This document shows, piece after piece, positions 6,741 through 14,784 of a stretch of 15,920 bases of DNA. Positions within the stretch are counted from its first letter, which is position 1; each line of letters starts with the position of its first letter. The notes beneath the pieces were generated by a model that was given only the letters and a program-made list of their open reading frames with translations, was not told the origin of the DNA and ran no database searches. Position numbers and translations under genes: made by a program. The stretch is from the NCBI GenBank assembly GCA_030592835.1, contig JAUVIJ010000014.1:1-15920 (forward strand), read 5' to 3'. Origin of the DNA: Candidatus Cloacimonadota bacterium. GTDB taxonomy: Bacteria > Cloacimonadota > Cloacimonadia > Cloacimonadales > TCS61.

Positions 6741-7166
6741 ATGAAAATAGTACCATTTAATCGAAACAGAGAGTTTTATCCGATGAAATCTTTTTTTGAT
6801 GATTTCTGGAACAGATCCAGCAATGATGAAAGGGAAGATAACCAGAGATTAATGCCTATTGATATCATTGATCATAGTAATAAATTCGAGATTCAGGCTA
6901 ACCTTCCCGGTTTTAACAAGAAGAACATCAAGATGACACTAAACGACAATGAACTTATTATAGAAGCTATTAGAGATGAAAAAAATGAAGAAGTCGAAGG
7001 CAGTTATTGCAGATGCGAAAGATTCCAGGGAAATTACCGCAGGATGATCACTTTATCTGAGACAACTGACAAGGATAAGATCGAAGCCAGGTTTGAAAAT
7101 GGTGTTCTGATTGTAAATATACCCAAGATTGAACCAAAACCTGCCAAAGAGATTAAGATCGGATAA
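6741..7166 (+). CDS. Small heat-shock protein, Hsp20/alpha-crystallin family
   Basis: A 141-residue ATP-independent holdase that binds unfolding proteins in the cytoplasm and passes them to DnaK/ClpB. The N-terminal arm (1-40) is Phe-rich (SFFDDFW) as usual. The alpha-crystallin domain spans about 40-131, with ANLPGFNKKNIKMTL (53-67) and the hallmark FENGVLIVNIPK (118-129, the A-x-x-x-n-GVL signature). The C-terminal I-x-I anchor (IKI, 138-140) that locks oligomers is present. Two cysteines (C90, C92) in the middle of the domain are slightly unusual and could be redox sensitive; that is a guess. The start is set by AGGAGGAG at 6729-6736. It is transcribed away from clpB across a CIRCE-like operator and ends at a strong terminator. 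Confidence 0.95.
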   Translation: MKIVPFNRNREFYPMKSFFDDFWNRSSNDEREDNQRLMPIDIIDHSNKFEIQANLPGFNKKNIKMTLNDNELIIEAIRDEKNEEVEGSYCRCERFQGNYRRMITLSETTDKDKIEARFENGVLIVNIPKIEPKPAKEIKIG

Positions 7167-7176
7167 GATTTTATGC

Positions 7177-7208
7177 AAGAGCTGTGATTAAAATCATGGC
7201 TCTTTTTT
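7177..7208 (+). terminator. Rho-independent terminator of hsp20
   Basis: AAGAGCTGTGAT (7177-7188) pairs with ATCATGGCTCTT (7193-7204) over 12 positions, two of them G-U, with loop TAAA and a T-run continuing to 7208. It begins 10 bp after the hsp20 stop codon and separates hsp20 from htrA. Confidence 0.85.
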
Positions 7209-7323
7209 ATTGTAACTTTTGATATAAAAATTATTTTAATATCATGATTGTCTTTTTTTATAATAAAGTTACATTAATATATAATTATTTGAGATTATTT
7301 CGTATAATTACCAGGAGGTGAAA

Positions 7324-8763
7324 ATGAACAAATCCAGAATCTTCATTCTGCTTATACTTGTTGTGGGAATATCCTTAAACGCTCAGTTGCCATTGACCCA
7401 GGACAATAAAAGTCCCTTTGTAGATGTGGTGAAGAATATCAGGGAATCTGTTGTTAATATCAGAGTCGAATATGAAGAGTCATTGGGGTCCGGTAGTTTA
7501 CCTTTCAACGAGGAATTTTTCCGTTTCTTTTTTCCCGATCTACCTCAATCACAACAACCTCAGACCAGGCAATCAGTAGCTCTTGGCAGTGGCTTTATAT
7601 TTAAAAAAGAAACCAATGATATCTACATCATTACAAATCATCATGTTGTCGGGAATGGTAGCAAAGGTGAAATAATCGTAACCCTGGCTGATAAGGCAAA
7701 ATATGAAGCCGAAATTGTCGGACTCGATGCTCAGACAGATCTGGCTGTAATCAGGATAGTGGTTGAACCGGATGAAGAAGTTACAGTTGTACCTCTGGGA
7801 GATTCGGATCAGATTGAAATAGGTGATTGGGCTATTGCTATTGGCAATCCCTTCGGGCAGTTGGGTTTGGAAAGGACAGTAACTGTAGGTGTGATTTCTG
7901 CTACAGGCAGGGCTAATCTTCAATTTGGAGCGAATTCTCCTATATATCAGGATTATATTCAGACAGATGCGGCGATAAATCCCGGTAATAGCGGTGGCCC
8001 ACTCATTAACATAAAAGGTGAGGTAATTGGTGTAAATGCTGCTATTACGAGTACAACCGGTGGCAACCTCGGTATTGGTTTTGCAATTCCCGTAAATTTA
8101 GCAAAGAAAGTGACAAAAGATCTGATCAACGAAGGTGTTGTTATCAGAGCATATATCGGTATCCTTCCTCAGGAAATTGACTACGAATTACAAAAAAGTT
8201 TAAAACTGAACCAGATTTCAGGAGTACTGGTAGCAAAAGTCGAAAAGGATACTCCTGCTGAAGAGGCTGGAATTAAAAAAGGGGATGTTATTCTCAGATT
8301 CAATGAGAAAAAAGTACCGAATGTGGCCAAGTTCCGAATTGAAGTTGCTAACGGCAAGATCGGAAAGAAGATCCCGGTTACATTGATCAGAAAAGGTAAT
8401 GAGAAAACCTTATATGTAACTCTTGTCCAACGACCGGATGATCTGGTTCAGGTAGAATCAAAAACGTTATCAGAATCAACCAGTCAATTGGGGATCGAAG
8501 TTGAGGAAATCTATGGTGATTTTGCCAGTAACAACAATATTGATGAAGACTCGGGAATAATCATAAGTGATGTAGAGAATATTTCTCCCGGTGCAGATGC
8601 AGGGTTGAGACCTGGAGATATTATCCTGGAGATTAACCAGATAGAAATCCATAATCTTAAAGATTATCGTGAGATCATCGATAATAATGAAGAGGACATA
8701 TTACTGTTTTATGTTAAGACAGCGAACGAAAGTTACAGATTTGTGACTGTAAAACTTGATTGA
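7324..8763 (+). CDS. degP: HtrA/DegP-family periplasmic serine protease with two PDZ domains
   Basis: A 479-residue envelope protease/chaperone that degrades or refolds misfolded exported proteins. I chose the ATG at 7324 because the ribosome site AGGAGG (7313-7318) lies five bases upstream; it overlaps the in-frame GTG at 7318 and rules that start out. Residues 1-20 are a signal peptide ending LNA. The trypsin-like domain shows the catalytic triad H107 (TNHHVV), D139 (TDLAV) and S223 (GNSGGPL), all intact. A Phe-rich loop (FFRFFFPDLPQ, about 65-75) and a Q-rich stretch resemble the LA loop of DegP. PDZ1 covers about 275-370 (AYIGI...GVLV) and PDZ2 about 388-478 (GADAGLRPGDIILEIN), the DegP/DegQ arrangement. 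The upstream 110 bp are very AT-rich with several TATAAT words. It is likely transcribed alone, between the hsp20 terminator and its own. DegP and DegQ cannot be told apart here. Confidence 0.93.
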   Translation: MNKSRIFILLILVVGISLNAQLPLTQDNKSPFVDVVKNIRESVVNIRVEYEESLGSGSLPFNEEFFRFFFPDLPQSQQPQTRQSVALGSGFIFKKETNDIYIITNHHVVGNGSKGEIIVTLADKAKYEAEIVGLDAQTDLAVIRIVVEPDEEVTVVPLGDSDQIEIGDWAIAIGNPFGQLGLERTVTVGVISATGRANLQFGANSPIYQDYIQTDAAINPGNSGGPLINIKGEVIGVNAAITSTTGGNLGIGFAIPVNLAKKVTKDLINEGVVIRAYIGILPQEIDYELQKSLKLNQISGVLVAKVEKDTPAEEAGIKKGDVILRFNEKKVPNVAKFRIEVANGKIGKKIPVTLIRKGNEKTLYVTLVQRPDDLVQVESKTLSESTSQLGIEVEEIYGDFASNNNIDEDSGIIISDVENISPGADAGLRPGDIILEINQIEIHNLKDYREIIDNNEEDILLFYVKTANESYRFVTVKLD

Positions 8764-8771
8764 TCATTTCA

Positions 8772-8798
8772 GGGGGTATTAGTGCCCCCATTATTTTT
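8772..8798 (+). terminator. Rho-independent terminator of htrA/degP
   Basis: GGGGG (8772-8776) and CCCCC (8785-8789) pair, extended inward by a G-U and an A-T pair, with loop TTAG. ATTATTTTT follows on the plus strand only. Its T-run overlaps the stop codon of the converging Omp85-fusion gene. Confidence 0.7.
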
Positions 8799-11700
8799 AG
8801 AAATCAGGTGATAAGGATATATAATAAGAAGGCTTACTGGTTTTATTTAGATCAGTATTCCAGGCAATATCAAATTTCAGAACAAAATACCCCAGATTGA
8901 TTCTGGGACCGAAGCCAAAACCCATTTTCAGATCTTGGAGTCGATCATCCTTGTATAATACCGGATCCTGATCTTTTTCCCAGACAATTCCGGTATCGAC
9001 AAAAGCACTTCCCCTGATATTGTACATATAAATAGGAAAAGGAAAAGCAAGTCGTAAATTGTCTACAAAAGGATATCTAATTTCCGCACTAACGAGAACT
9101 TTTCTGGTACCTACAAGGTTTTCATCCTCAAATCCACGTACTCCATTGATATAATCCATCCCGAATCTCTGATTCGAGTCACCAAAAATAGTTCCAGCCA
9201 GTAATCTGGTGGCAAAAGAATATCTTTTCGAAAAGAAAAAATAATTCCTGAAATCTCCATATATGATCGAATAATTATCCTCAGTCGAAAAATTCCTATT
9301 GAAAAGAAGAGCGCCACGCCACCCTGAAATGGGACCTACACCACTATAAATAGTATTATCATGAACAAGACTTATTTGAGGTGTATATGTGAATTCTTTA
9401 TCTTTGGATTTCTCATCTATGTCATCGGGGAGATATTCCTCGATCCATTTTCCATTAACGGAATCCCACCAATCTCTTCTAGTCTCTGTCTTGAAAACAA
9501 CATTTTCGAGATCGACCCTCAAGAATTTGTTAAAAGGATATCTGAGAATTGTATAAATGCCATATTCCCGTTCCCGTTCCCGCATGTAATAATCTTCATT
9601 TGGATTCGCATAACCTATTATACGATAGACGATTTCATCATTTAGATAAAATCCGCCAAAACCATAATCAATTTTATGAGCCAGGTAAAGATAGGTAAAA
9701 ATAAAATTGGAATTATCAAGCTCTCCCGAAATCCCAATATTTAATCCGATGCCATGATTTCCCATTAGATCGCTCAAACCCAGAAGCAATTGGGCATAAG
9801 TACCCCCGGAAGGAGAATATGCCATACCTCCCCAGAGTCTGTCTAGAGTAAATTTTATTCGGTAAGGTTTTATTTCCGGTTCGTTAATCTGTACTGGTTT
9901 TTCATCCTCAAACCCGAATTTTTTCTGATGAAGACTATCAGGATATTCTATCTCAGCTTGATAAGGGAGAGATTTTTCTTTTTCCAGTTCTACCTCAGAC
10001 TTGTCTTTTTCTTTCCTGCCATAATATTTGTAGTTGAAGATCTCAAACCGATTGTAAAAATTCTCCTTGGAAGTAACCACACATGGTGATCCATAAAAAT
10101 AGTAACTTAGATCTGTCAGGGGATTGTCTTTAATGAATATATCCCAGCCATTATTGTAAAAACAAGAAAAAATCAGGCGCTGATCATCTTTGCTCAAATC
10201 TCCCATGAACACACTTCCGAGAGAGGAGGTCACAAAAGCTCGTTCGCCACTGATTAGATTTATAATATCAAAATTCAGTGTGAATTCACGTTCATTGATG
10301 AATAATAGCTGATTCCCGTCACTAGTCCAAATCGGGGATGTATTATTAACTGAATCATTGGTAACCTGATATAACAATTTTTCTTCGAGATCATAATAGA
10401 AAATATCATTAGTGATACTGTCAAAAATATGTTTATTCTCCTTCTCTGAGAGCAGATCACGCTCGGAAACATAAGCTATTTTGCTGCCATCTGGGGACCA
10501 GCGGGGCTGTGAATCATTATAATTATCATTTGTAATAACTTCCAGCTCATCTGTTTCCAGATCATAGATATAGATATCATTCTTTAAGTCTTTCTGCCCC
10601 GAAAAAACAAGATGGGAACCGTCATGGGAAATATCGATTTCAAAAATTGCGTCAAATTCCCTGAAATCAATTTTCTCCAGAATTTTTCCGGTCAGATAAT
10701 CCATTACATATAATTTGTCACCGGTTGCTGTTTTGGAGATAAATGCAAACTTGACACCGTCAGGAAACCAGCTTATATTGTTTTTCTGGAAATGAAATTC
10801 CTGGAACTTCCCGCTGGATTCTCCACTTACGATCTTCCTTCTTTTTATAACATCATGAGTTGTGGCAAACCAGATATCAGATTTTATATTTTTATTTGAG
10901 AAATAGAGATAATTAAGCCCATCCGGAGAAAATCTGGGCGCATAATTCAGATAGGATCCATCCCTGATATGATCAGTTTTTCTTTCATACACCTCGTAGG
11001 GAACATCAAAATCGACTATTAAGCGATAATACTTGCGTTTTAGATAATTATGCCAGCGTAACTGTAATTCCCGGAAATTGAGAGTAAAAATCTTATTTAC
11101 CGAGGCATCAAGATTTGATGACATCCGCAAAGCATAGAACAAGTCTATAACAGAATCCCTTCCATACTTCTCGCTCAGATAAGCGAGAAAAGATTCACCC
11201 ATTCTGTAAGCATAGAATCCACCGATCTCATTTAAATCAGGGAAACCATCATTCATTAACATATCGATTATGAAAATATTATTATAAACGCTTTCCCCTC
11301 CCACAGATTCAAATTCGGGTAATCCTTCCGAAAACCAGAAGGGAAGACCGGCAAGATTTAGAAAACGGTTGCGGGAACGGTTCAATTCATTAATATAAGC
11401 ATGGGTAAGTTCATGGACGAAGGTTTCTTCCATGCTTTTGTAACTACCGTCAAAGGGCACTGCCACTCGATTCTTACTGGTTTCTGTAAATCCTCCTACG
11501 GATTCATTAAGTAAAGGAAAGATCACATTCGTTGTTTCAAAATCTTGATGTGATTTGTAAAAAATGATCGGGATCCGGTTCATGATCGGAGTTTTGAAAT
11601 CTTCCTTCAAGTAAAAATAAGCTTCCTCGGCAATCAAAGCAACGATTTTACCGAATTCATCATCCCCCTGGTTGAAGTAGATATCGAAATGAATGGTTTC

Positions 11701-11811
11701 GATCTTTGACCATTTCAAATGTTCTTTCTGGATCTTATTCTTTCCGTAATTGAAACTATTGAGAATCAAAAAGGATGACAATAATATCAGAGTCAGGATT
11801 ATTCTTTTCAT
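8797..11811 (-). CDS. Metallopeptidase-like/TolB-propeller/Omp85 barrel fusion outer-membrane protein
   Basis: A 1004-residue exported protein with three parts. Residues 1-20 are a signal peptide. Residues 30-260 are a gluzincin (peptidase MA-like) domain with zinc motif HELTH (133-137) and third-ligand candidate E162 in WFSEGLPEFES, so the active site looks intact. About 280-590 are PD40/TolB-like propeller repeats (FSPDG at 294, later WSPDGSKIAYVSERD). About 660-1004 are an Omp85/BamA-TamA type barrel: the conserved GVRGF motif begins at 890, and the chain ends in Phe as barrel proteins do. No POTRA domains are seen; the propeller takes their place. The start has AGAGG seven bases upstream. 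It is the last gene of the aspS-mtaB-mlaF-mlaD run, 32 bp after mlaD. The peptidase plus propeller should face the periplasm. Function is unproven: outer-membrane assembly, lipid export or proteolysis are possible. Confidence 0.88.
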   Translation of the reverse strand: MKRIILTLILLSSFLILNSFNYGKNKIQKEHLKWSKIETIHFDIYFNQGDDEFGKIVALIAEEAYFYLKEDFKTPIMNRIPIIFYKSHQDFETTNVIFPLLNESVGGFTETSKNRVAVPFDGSYKSMEETFVHELTHAYINELNRSRNRFLNLAGLPFWFSEGLPEFESVGGESVYNNIFIIDMLMNDGFPDLNEIGGFYAYRMGESFLAYLSEKYGRDSVIDLFYALRMSSNLDASVNKIFTLNFRELQLRWHNYLKRKYYRLIVDFDVPYEVYERKTDHIRDGSYLNYAPRFSPDGLNYLYFSNKNIKSDIWFATTHDVIKRRKIVSGESSGKFQEFHFQKNNISWFPDGVKFAFISKTATGDKLYVMDYLTGKILEKIDFREFDAIFEIDISHDGSHLVFSGQKDLKNDIYIYDLETDELEVITNDNYNDSQPRWSPDGSKIAYVSERDLLSEKENKHIFDSITNDIFYYDLEEKLLYQVTNDSVNNTSPIWTSDGNQLLFINEREFTLNFDIINLISGERAFVTSSLGSVFMGDLSKDDQRLIFSCFYNNGWDIFIKDNPLTDLSYYFYGSPCVVTSKENFYNRFEIFNYKYYGRKEKDKSEVELEKEKSLPYQAEIEYPDSLHQKKFGFEDEKPVQINEPEIKPYRIKFTLDRLWGGMAYSPSGGTYAQLLLGLSDLMGNHGIGLNIGISGELDNSNFIFTYLYLAHKIDYGFGGFYLNDEIVYRIIGYANPNEDYYMREREREYGIYTILRYPFNKFLRVDLENVVFKTETRRDWWDSVNGKWIEEYLPDDIDEKSKDKEFTYTPQISLVHDNTIYSGVGPISGWRGALLFNRNFSTEDNYSIIYGDFRNYFFFSKRYSFATRLLAGTIFGDSNQRFGMDYINGVRGFEDENLVGTRKVLVSAEIRYPFVDNLRLAFPFPIYMYNIRGSAFVDTGIVWEKDQDPVLYKDDRLQDLKMGFGFGPRINLGYFVLKFDIAWNTDLNKTSKPSYYISLSPDF

Positions 11812-11843
11812 TATACAACCTCTTATCTTTAACCCAGATCCTT

Positions 11844-12743
11844 TTAGAATATTTTAACCTTGAAATAACGTTTGGGATTTTCTTTGATATCCATTAACAA
11901 AGAATCTGCACTCTCAGTTACCCTGATCAGATTATCGTAAAGTAAGGGATCCGTTGTTAATTTTCCCAGAGTTCCCTGTCCTGAAGATATCTGATCCGAT
12001 ATCTGATGTAAATCATCTGAGATCATATCTATTTTGATCAGAGTGCTATCAAAATGACTGACAGTATTTTCTGTTAGAGCTATTGTATTATCAATACTCT
12101 CCAGGTTTTCCCTGATAAGTTCGTTCAGGTTTGTAGTTAATTGAGTAACATTCTCTATCAGAAGATCTATTTTCTCACTGTTTTTATCAAAGCTCCTGTT
12201 CAACTTTCCCACGAGAGAACCTGCAGTATCAGATAATGTTGTAATATTCGATAAAAAGCTGTTATTGGAGCTCCCTGAACTTATTAATGTTTTCAGATCC
12301 CGGGTAACTTCTGAAAATTCTGACAATAAGGATGACATGCTGTATTTAAACTTACCTTGATGAATCAGATTCAGATCAAGACGATTTTTCCTGATTCCCG
12401 GATGAACTTCAACCTGAACATCACCCATTATATTCGACTCAACTATATGAAAACTGGCATCTTCATTCAAGCTAACATCTCTAGATAAAAGTAATTCAAT
12501 TAGAACCTGATTTTCGTGAAAATAAATATTTTTAACCCTTCCCCTTTTCACACCGAGAACTGAAACCGTGTTTCCTATTTCCACATTTCCTGCATTGATA
12601 AATAATACTTTCACTGTTTGGAAATTACCCCTGGAAATCAATTCAGACAACCAACCATAACAGAATATCAGAATCAACAGAGCAACAATTACAAATAATC
12701 CCACACTGAATTCTATCTTTTTCTTATCCTGGTAAAATTTCAT
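11844..12743 (-). CDS. mlaD: MlaD-type MCE-domain lipid-transport protein
   Basis: The substrate-binding subunit of an MCE (Mla-type) ABC transporter that moves phospholipids or other hydrophobic molecules between the two membranes. Residues about 12-30 form a single membrane anchor, with a cytosolic lysine-rich tip before it. The MCE domain covers about 42-117 (VKVLFINAGNVEIGNTVSVL, then GRVKNI and ESNIMGDVQVEV). Residues 135-255 look like a long helical, probably coiled periplasmic stretch, and the end (GQGTLGKLTTDPLLYDNL, ENPKRYFK) is typical of longer non-proteobacterial MlaD proteins. At 299 residues it is longer than E. coli MlaD (about 180). It starts 2 bp after the ATPase stop, with AAAGG inside that gene's end, so the two are coupled. 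Confidence 0.92.
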   Translation of the reverse strand: MKFYQDKKKIEFSVGLFVIVALLILIFCYGWLSELISRGNFQTVKVLFINAGNVEIGNTVSVLGVKRGRVKNIYFHENQVLIELLLSRDVSLNEDASFHIVESNIMGDVQVEVHPGIRKNRLDLNLIHQGKFKYSMSSLLSEFSEVTRDLKTLISSGSSNNSFLSNITTLSDTAGSLVGKLNRSFDKNSEKIDLLIENVTQLTTNLNELIRENLESIDNTIALTENTVSHFDSTLIKIDMISDDLHQISDQISSGQGTLGKLTTDPLLYDNLIRVTESADSLLMDIKENPKRYFKVKIF

Positions 12744-12745
12744 AT

Positions 12746-13474
12746 TTAACCTTTGTTAATTCCTCTAAATTTGACAATCTCTTTTCTCTCTTCCTGCATA
12801 AAGTTTTTGTAGGGACCATCGAATATTATATGTTTATCAGCAATCATAATTACCCGGGCAGAGATCTGTCTTAAGCACTCAAGATCGTGAGTTATAATGA
12901 TCGAGGTCAGATTATACTTTTCCTGGAGTTTGATAATCAGTTTAACAATTTCACCGGTAATAACCGGATCCAAACCTGTAGTTGGTTCGTCAAAGATGAT
13001 GTAATCCGGTTTCAGAACAACGGCTCTAGCCAGAGCTACTCTTTTTTTCATTCCACCGCTTAACTCCGAAGGCATGTTATCATATACTCCCTGCAGTCCA
13101 ACCAGATCCAGCATTTCCGAAACAATCGCGAAAACATCCTCCTCAGATTTTCCACTATGTTCAAACAGAGGCAGGGCAATATTTTGATATACTGTCAGGG
13201 AATCCAGTAAAGCACTTCCTTGAAAAAGCATAGCCATTTTTCTGCGGATTTTGCTGAGCTGTTTACGATTAACTTGATGAATATCATAACCGTTGATAAG
13301 AACCTGACCCTGATCCGGATTGATCAAGCCTTCTATTGTTTTCATCAGAACACTTTTTCCACACCCACTTTTGCCGATAATAATGGTGTTTTCTCCCGGA
13401 GTGATAGAGAAATTTATTTTTTCAAGAATTATTTTCCCGGAAAAACTGACAGAAAGATTCTTAATTTCAATCAT
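12746..13474 (-). CDS. mlaF: MlaF-type ABC transporter ATPase
   Basis: A 242-residue nucleotide-binding subunit that powers the MCE lipid transporter on the cytoplasmic face of the inner membrane. All motifs are intact: Walker A GKSGCGKS (34-41), Q-loop Q85 (LFQGSALLDSLTVYQN, characteristic of the MlaF subgroup), signature LSGGM (138-142), Walker B YIIFDEP (158-164) and H-loop H196. The stretch LSGGMKKRVALARA and the close mlaD neighbour make the MlaF assignment firm. Its start overlaps the mtaB end by 8 bp, so it is probably translationally coupled. The permease MlaE, usually encoded next to mlaF, is absent here. Confidence 0.93.
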   Translation of the reverse strand: MIEIKNLSVSFSGKIILEKINFSITPGENTIIIGKSGCGKSVLMKTIEGLINPDQGQVLINGYDIHQVNRKQLSKIRRKMAMLFQGSALLDSLTVYQNIALPLFEHSGKSEEDVFAIVSEMLDLVGLQGVYDNMPSELSGGMKKRVALARAVVLKPDYIIFDEPTTGLDPVITGEIVKLIIKLQEKYNLTSIIITHDLECLRQISARVIMIADKHIIFDGPYKNFMQEERKEIVKFRGINKG

Positions 13475-14768
13475 TAAGTTTAACTATTAATCCATCATTA
13501 TAAATTTGTTGAGCTGAGCCTTCGATTAATTTTTTGACCAAATTTTCTCTCTTATCTCTGAAATAGATCCGTACATAATGATTTGACAATGCTGTCCAAT
13601 AATCATTCGTTTTCTTTTCAACCACACCTTTTAATCCCTGTCGATTTTTTAGAAGGTAATCCAAATAGGCAATTTTTTTCTGATCATTGAGTTGCTGCAA
13701 CAGATCAATTCTTTGCCGGATAATGCTTCCGTTAATAGTATTTGTCATCTTCGCGGCCGATGTACCGGGTCGTTTGGAAAAGGGAAATATGTGCAGATAG
13801 GAAAATGGTATACTTTCCAGGAAATCGAAAGTTTCCTGAAAACACGATTCTTCTTCTCCGGGAAACCCGACTATTACATCAAAGCCAAAAGCAGCATCTG
13901 GTAATACATTTTTGATTGCCTGCACGGTGTTTCTGAAATATTCTGGATCGTATCGTCTTTTCATTTTCTTCAAGATTTCAGCAGATCCACTCTGCAAAGG
14001 TATATGAAAATGAGGAGCCAATTTTTTGCTGGTTTTAAACCAGGAAAGTAGTTCATCTGTGATCAGGTCAGGTTCGAGGGAACTCAATCTGATCAGAGAA
14101 ACTTTATCTATTTTTTCAATCTTTTGTAGAAGTTGTACCAATCCAAATTCTTTCCCGAGATCATGACCATAAAGACCGAGGTTTACACCACCTATAACGA
14201 ATTCACTGTATTCCTGTTCAGCCAGCAGGTCTATTTGTCTGATAACATCATCACGACTACGACTGCGTGAACTTCCCCTCCCATAAGGAACTGCACAGTA
14301 GGAACAGAAATAATCACATCCATCCTGGACCTTGACATAAGCCCGACTACGCTCCAGCATGATCGAGGTTGCATGTTCAGCAAAATTATGATAGCTGAAT
14401 ATATCCCTGAATTCAGGATTAACATCTTTCAGAATATCTATCACTCTGTTTTTGCTGTTATTATCAATAATATAATCAACTTCCCCAAGATTCAGGATCT
14501 GTTCACGATGACGCTGACTATAGCATCCGGTAACAACTACTTTAATATTCCGATTCTTTCTTTTTTTGTTAAGAGCTTTACGAATGGAATTACGGCTTTT
14601 ATAATCGGTCCGGTTGGTAACTGTACAAGTGTTAATCAGGTATATGTCGGCATATTCATCAAAATTTACTATTTCAAAACCGTGCTGGCGAAAATCATTT
14701 AGAATACAGTTTGTTTCGTATTGATTTACTTTACATCCATAAGTTGCAGCTGCTACTTTTAAAGGCAT
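13467..14768 (-). CDS. mtaB: tRNA t6A37 methylthiotransferase MtaB (MiaB-like radical SAM)
   Basis: Converts N6-threonylcarbamoyladenosine at position 37 of ANN-decoding tRNAs to its 2-methylthio form, using two [4Fe-4S] clusters and S-adenosylmethionine. The UPF0004 domain binds one cluster through C12, C48 and C82 (YGCKVNQYE, NTCTVTN, TGCYSQ). The radical SAM motif is CDYFCSYC (C151, C155, C158), followed by GRGSSRSR. Further landmarks are GFDVIVGFPGE and FSKRPGTSA; a short TRAM-like end follows. The NQYET motif and TGCY favour MtaB over MiaB or RimO. At 433 residues it has the normal length. It begins 16 bp after aspS with no clear ribosome site, which suggests coupling or a leader-poor start. 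It overlaps mlaF by 8 bp. Confidence 0.9.
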   Translation of the reverse strand: MPLKVAAATYGCKVNQYETNCILNDFRQHGFEIVNFDEYADIYLINTCTVTNRTDYKSRNSIRKALNKKRKNRNIKVVVTGCYSQRHREQILNLGEVDYIIDNNSKNRVIDILKDVNPEFRDIFSYHNFAEHATSIMLERSRAYVKVQDGCDYFCSYCAVPYGRGSSRSRSRDDVIRQIDLLAEQEYSEFVIGGVNLGLYGHDLGKEFGLVQLLQKIEKIDKVSLIRLSSLEPDLITDELLSWFKTSKKLAPHFHIPLQSGSAEILKKMKRRYDPEYFRNTVQAIKNVLPDAAFGFDVIVGFPGEEESCFQETFDFLESIPFSYLHIFPFSKRPGTSAAKMTNTINGSIIRQRIDLLQQLNDQKKIAYLDYLLKNRQGLKGVVEKKTNDYWTALSNHYVRIYFRDKRENLVKKLIEGSAQQIYNDGLIVKLND

Positions 14769-14784
14769 AAAACTAAATTTTGGA

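Noticed and set aside
7303..7308. Perfect TATAAT just before htrA as its -10 box
   Set aside because: Transcription would begin at the ribosome site, and no -35 lies at a proper distance; other TATAAT words at 7259 and 7280 also lack a -35.
7318..7323. GTG at 7318 as the htrA start
   Set aside because: It overlaps the ribosome site AGGAGG (7313-7318); the ATG at 7324 has correct spacing.
9361..9645. 94-codon open frame on the plus strand inside the Omp85-fusion gene
   Set aside because: It is antisense to a clear long coding region and lacks family features.
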